NCBI GenBank assembly: GCA_008711295.1
Contig: VUYV01000020.1
Location: forward strand, 6,519,316-6,583,315
Length of the DNA stretch: 64,000 nucleotides
Source of the DNA: Anarhynchus alexandrinus
Taxonomy: Eukaryota; Chordata; Aves; Charadriiformes; Charadriidae
Direction: 5' to 3'
The position numbers and the translations under genes are program-made. Below the pieces are notes generated by a model that did no database searches, was not told where the DNA came from, and was given only the letters and a program-made list of their open reading frames with translations. Of the stretch, positions 59,666 through 64,000 are shown piece after piece. Within the stretch, counting starts at the first letter, position 1. Every line of letters starts with the position of its first letter.

Positions 59666-62504
59666 CGTTTCCTTTTCTTCCCTGGCTGATAAGTTATTGA
59701 CTTAAATGCAAGTTTTGTAAGGAATGACAGCTTGAACTCCTGCAAGTATTTACCGTGGATTTCAGCTCTGTGTTTTCATCAGATTTTGACATCCTGTGGG
59801 TCCCGGATTTTAAAATAGCCCTTCCTAATTTACTGAGGGTATAAGGTGTATAAAGCTGAACAACATACAAGTTTCCTCAGATATAGATATTTCCTCATTT
59901 AAAAAAGAAAACACAAGTCTACATTTGCACTCCTTCCTGCCTCTGTTATGAATCTAAGTTGCCAATCTAAATGGCCAAAACCAGTACTGCTGGATTTTTA
60001 GCGTAGCAAGTATTGGACAGTCTCACTCAAAAAGTTCTACCCAACGTGCAAACTTGCTATTTATTATTATTGTTAAATTGCATGGGTTTAGTGTAGAGTT
60101 TATGGTTAAAAGATAGGATTACTCAACTGCTAACTTCTAATGGGAGTTTGGAGGGCAAGGGTTGGCCCTTGGAAGTAAGGACATGATTATTTTGGTCTGT
60201 TGAACATGAAATGGGAAGGTTCTGCTGATTATTACAGAAATCTACATTCTCCCTTTTGTACACTAATGAAAAGTTTTTAGACAGAAATATCGAGAGTTCT
60301 GTACCTAATACAGATTCCATAAAACTATAAATTCTTGGCACGCTAGTTAGACATATTTAACTTATGTGTGCCTAATCTGTATTTTTACAGGATTTCTCTA
60401 TCCAAGAGTTCTGCTAGCTATAGATTACTTCCACACAGAAACACACACATCTGGGTGTTAGCATCTGTGCAAGATTTGATTGGTTGCATATTTGCCTGTG
60501 AATTTTCAGATGTGGGCAAAAAAAAAAAATCTATTTCTTGAGGACTATATAAGGAAATAGTTCAAGTCTTGACATGACATCATATTCAGCAGCAGATTAT
60601 CAGCCTGCATCACCACATAGTACACAGTAACTAGTTGTTTATTTAACATATGGCAAGAAAAGTGCCTGCTTCATCAAACTCTATGTATAATGATCATTTA
60701 AACTTTGCTGGTTCTATAGTGCCTTGGAAAAGTTCCCTTTATGCTCAAAATGATTGAGCGAGGATCATATTATGGGTCTCCAGAGATCAAATAAGACTTC
60801 TCAAAAGAAGAAGAATGATGTACATCTGCTTTAGTGTTGAAGGTTACATAATATCGACCATATCTCAACACCTTTGGAGTCTTGAAAGACTAGCCTGAAG
60901 GAAATATACACCAGGAACAAGATCTTGTACTTCTTTGGAGCTTTTAGAGTACTCTAAGAGACATAAACAGAGAGATAAATGTTCATCTTCTTGTCCCCAA
61001 GGAATAAAATCAATTTAAAAGAGTTATAATTAATAATAATGTGACTTGTCTTCCTAAAATGAATGCCTGCCATTGGAGACAAAAGGTTTTTGCATTGTTC
61101 GGGAACAGTTCCTCCTTGTGAAAATATTAGTCCCGTAATACTGCCAAGATCTGTGTCATCCTAGATGGTCTGCCACTCTGTGTGCCAGATGCCTAACTGG
61201 AAGATGCCTGAGGGAAGTTCACCAACACCATTGAAAGATTTCAAACTTTTATATTCATAAGCCTCCTTCTAATTCTTATTTCATGCCAACTCCTCTTTTC
61301 CCCCTACTCTTTCAACTTCTTCTGAATCCCAATCCAGAGCTCACACACCCGTTGGGATTCTTTCTATTAACTTCTGTGTGCTCGGGGTATTTCCCCTACT
61401 ACACAGCTAGGGTAGGGGGCTAGCAAAAGTCTTTCCTACTCTCTGGACACTCGTTACAAGGCTAAGTAGATTGCATAATTAATGATGGTAAATACAAAGC
61501 ATCTTTGACAGGATGGGAACGGGGTCCATAGATGTTCTTCAAGTTCTGTCAGAAGTGCATCACTCATCAACATAGAGGTTTTTGTCACGTGAGGTTGAAA
61601 CATTCAGCCAAATTACTCCCTAATGTGAGGCAAACTACCAGCCCTCTAATTACCCGGGTGTAGTCGATGCGCTTTAGATTTATATTGCACAGTTCTACCT
61701 TGGAGTTGGACACAGCTTATTTATCCAATAAGGATTTTCTGAACCTTCTTCAGCTGGAAGAAAAAAATACAGCTATTGCCTTTCAAAATGAGTGTGTGAA
61801 AATAAAAATAGCTCCTGGCTCCTTACTCCCTGTCTGTGGCCCCAGGCCACAGAGGGTTTTGAGGTGACCACAGGCACTTTCTGTCTCCTTGAACTCTCCC
61901 TAGCTGAAACATTCCCCCATGACGTAGCATCCTCATACATTCTGCAGCTGTGGAGAAAAAAAGATATCTTATTGACAAAATTCATACTCTCCCATCCCTC
62001 CAGAAGTCTCTCACCTAGCTGAAGACTTCATCTTATTTAAGACCGGACATCACTGCAGTCATCCTGGGCTAGGCTTCAGCAATCCCAGGATCATTTGTGA
62101 TATCTACAGCCTCCTCTGGGATGGTGCTGGGACCTTGTTTGGGTCTTTTGTTTTGCAATCTTTATTCATTCTTTCATCCTTTAAACTAAAGGCCACATCT
62201 CTGTCCTCTGTATTCAAACGTCTCGAAGAACAGCTTGATGGATTAAGAGAACCATCTTCAGGCATGGCCCTCTCCTTGCTGAATTCATACCACTCACTCA
62301 CCTCTGCCAGCCACAAGTCTGGCATCCAATTTGGCACTGGGTACTTTTCCTTCCCTCATGTGCATTAAACATGCTCATTACACTACAGCTTCCACATCAT
62401 AACTCATGTAACTCACCCAATTACACCTCTTTACTTTCTTCTCTTCTTGGAAGCTGAAGCTCACTTCTTTATGATGACTGTAAAGGCCAGTTCCCAGACT
62501 TCTT
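59666..62504. other. Gene-free stretch
   Basis: AT-rich unique DNA with an A run at 60518-60529. From about 61240 the plus strand becomes pyrimidine-rich, a texture often seen in old antisense LINE sequence, but I could not align it to a family. Confidence 0.45.
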
Positions 62505-62575
62505 CATTGCATGCCAAATGCTGCTGCCAACCTCCTTCCACTTGAAAATAAACATGAACATATCACCCTCACCCA
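62505..62575 (-). mobile_element. Possible L2/CR1-like relic
   Basis: CCAAATGCTGCTGCCAACCT CCTTCCACTTGAAAATAAAC followed by CATATCACCCTCACCCAC resembles a degraded antisense L2-type block ('aatgctgctgccaa...ttttgaccatgtcactcccc'). This is weak evidence over about 70 bases. Confidence 0.3.
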
Positions 62576-64000
62576 CAACTGTATTTGTTTCAGAAAGTTG
62601 ATCAGAAAAAAAAAAGGAAAAAAAATCTTTTGTTCAGTAAAATTCTTCCTGGGTTTTGTCCAGTTTATCTCATGCTCTACTCCTTTCTCCCACCACCTCT
62701 TTTATGTGACTGAAGTGAAGAAGACCTCATAATTAAGGCAATGTTTATCAGGTTATATTACTCAAATGTGGTTATCTTACTGTTTAAGAAAGGGTTTAGA
62801 TTTAAAGAAATGACAATCTGTTTTTCCATGAAGTAAAATTACACAAATGTTAATTAAAACAGCTAGACATACATAAATACATGTAAATATATATGTGTGT
62901 GTGCATGTCTTTGCATGTGTGTGTATACACACTTTAACAAGTAATTTCCTAATTGCTTTCTGGCTGTAGCAGGTAGCAGAGATAGAAAAACCGAGAGGTA
63001 GTTACACAAGAATCCCATGCTTTGCAGCTCACTGTCACTCGGTGAAATCTTCAGCCCTATGTTTAGTATCTGGGCTTCCTGTGCAACTTATGGGGAGAAT
63101 GAAAAAACTAAAAATTATTCAAGCACTCGTTAAACTCTGTTAGAAGAAGGAAGTAGTCAGTCTCAGGAAGGTTGGAAGTTAAGTCCCGTCTTGCAAAGAT
63201 GTTTGAACTATGTCCCTGTTGCTCAGTAAAACAGGGCCAGGAACACGTCTCTGGCCCTGAGGCTAAAGTGACATTTATCATTAGGTCTTTGGGTCCTAAG
63301 TGGCGCCTCTGTGCTTCAACAAAATAATTATTTCCTGTGGGATTTTCGTTCCGAGTATCAGAGATAATATAAGTGATGCATTGTAAATAGTTCAAGTGAT
63401 ATTTTCATAGCATGAAGCCAAAGGAGGGTGTGGAATGAGAGCATGGAAAGGTTCCTGGGACTACAGAAACTTCTGGGAGAGCGTTGGAGGACTGGAATGG
63501 TGCCGGGTGGAGAGAGCCAAACCAGGTACCATCTGGTGCAGACTGCACCTTGGGAGTGATCCCTGGTGCACGTGGCACCCCCAAGCACTGTCTCAGAGAG
63601 ATCACAGCCAAAGCTGTGCCTGGGGGCATCCTGGCAGCCAAACGGGGTGCCTGAGCTCATGCTCCCTCCTTCCACTATGCAGTGGCAGTGTTTGCTGCCA
63701 TTAGCATCTACTTCCAGTGGAGACGATGTGCTCTTATGCACCTTGCTGTGCACACATTACTAGACTGTTGGAGGAAATAGGATGTGGGTATGGTACCCCA
63801 GTAGCAGATAGTTTCTTAGCCAGTAAGGTATAGAGCCTTAGTCTTGCCTGCTGAAGTGGCTTAACTAGCTGAAACCAATTCAGTGTTCCCTGGACTGGCC
63901 TTTTCTGCGTCTTAAATAAGCAACAAAGTCAATCTTAGTCATAGAGACCTTGTTTATACGGAGGATAAAGCTGATGACAAAAATTAAAAAAAAAAAAAAA
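62576..64000. other. Gene-free right edge with microsatellites
   Basis: A-rich runs lie at 62606-62627. A compound ATAC/ATAT/GTGT microsatellite spans 62866-62933, and a 14-base A run closes the window at 63987-64000. Frames on both strands at 63358-63763 are open together (up to 131 codons) in a GC-richer patch and resemble no known protein. Confidence 0.5.

Noticed and set aside
63987..64000. Terminal A run as a transcript poly-A tail
   Set aside because: It is a homopolymer cut by the window edge. No upstream retroposon or gene was identified.
1..64000. Endogenous retrovirus, tRNA or small structured RNA genes
   Set aside because: I looked for paired long terminal repeats, retroviral-type open frames and tRNA A/B-box patterns and saw none that could be supported.

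Overview
The window looks like a piece of a bird nuclear chromosome. Two CR1 LINE fragments read almost like an avian CR1 consensus. The clearest is at 36136-36884 on the minus strand and ends in two CACAGAAT octamers, the reverse complement of the ATTCTGTG repeat typical of CR1 3' ends. The rest is AT-leaning, CpG-poor DNA with scattered, heavily decayed CR1/L3-type LINE relics and MIR-like SINE relics. That is the usual content of avian intergenic or long-intron sequence. The species cannot be named from this sequence alone.

I find no protein-coding gene, tRNA, rRNA, CRISPR array or recognisable viral element. No open frame outside the LINE fragments resembles a protein family I know, and the longest (about 140-150 codons) are within chance for 64 kb. 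The window is either a gene desert or the inside of a very large intron. Any short exons or noncoding RNAs cannot be seen by eye.

Layout. 1-1295: unique DNA with one small hairpin. 1296-2846: a 643-bp segment present twice at the same spacing (five mismatches, no indels), with an 86-N assembly gap and a 5'-truncated CR1 reverse-transcriptase fragment between the copies. This is either an assembly or haplotype artefact around a CR1 insertion or a recent tandem duplication, and it is the most interesting place here. 4785-5560: an old L3/CR1 antisense relic that includes the RT region, followed by a small CR1 3' tail in the other orientation. 10542-10739: a dense CpG cluster in CpG-poor surroundings, with a perfect AACCGGTT site. 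14625-15765: an old CR1 relic with endonuclease and C-terminal parts but apparently no RT core. 18425-18515: MIR-like. 22597-22802: a second, weaker CpG cluster. 23895-24150: old CR1. 25485-25552 and 29352-29500: MIR-like. 26338-26365: a perfect 13-bp-arm palindrome. 31767-31798 and 35255-35360: CR1 3'-region relics. 36136-36884: the younger CR1. 38181-38312: a diverged 66-bp tandem pair. 39474-39500: a G-quadruplex motif. 42487-42534: a pure purine tract. The rest, to 64000, is unique-looking AT-rich DNA with microsatellites and homopolymers.

No set of genes works together here. What can be read is a history of LINE insertion and decay, plus a few compositional islands that may be regulatory. 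No previously undescribed functional system is visible. The best leads are the duplicated CR1/gap locus and the two CpG clusters.
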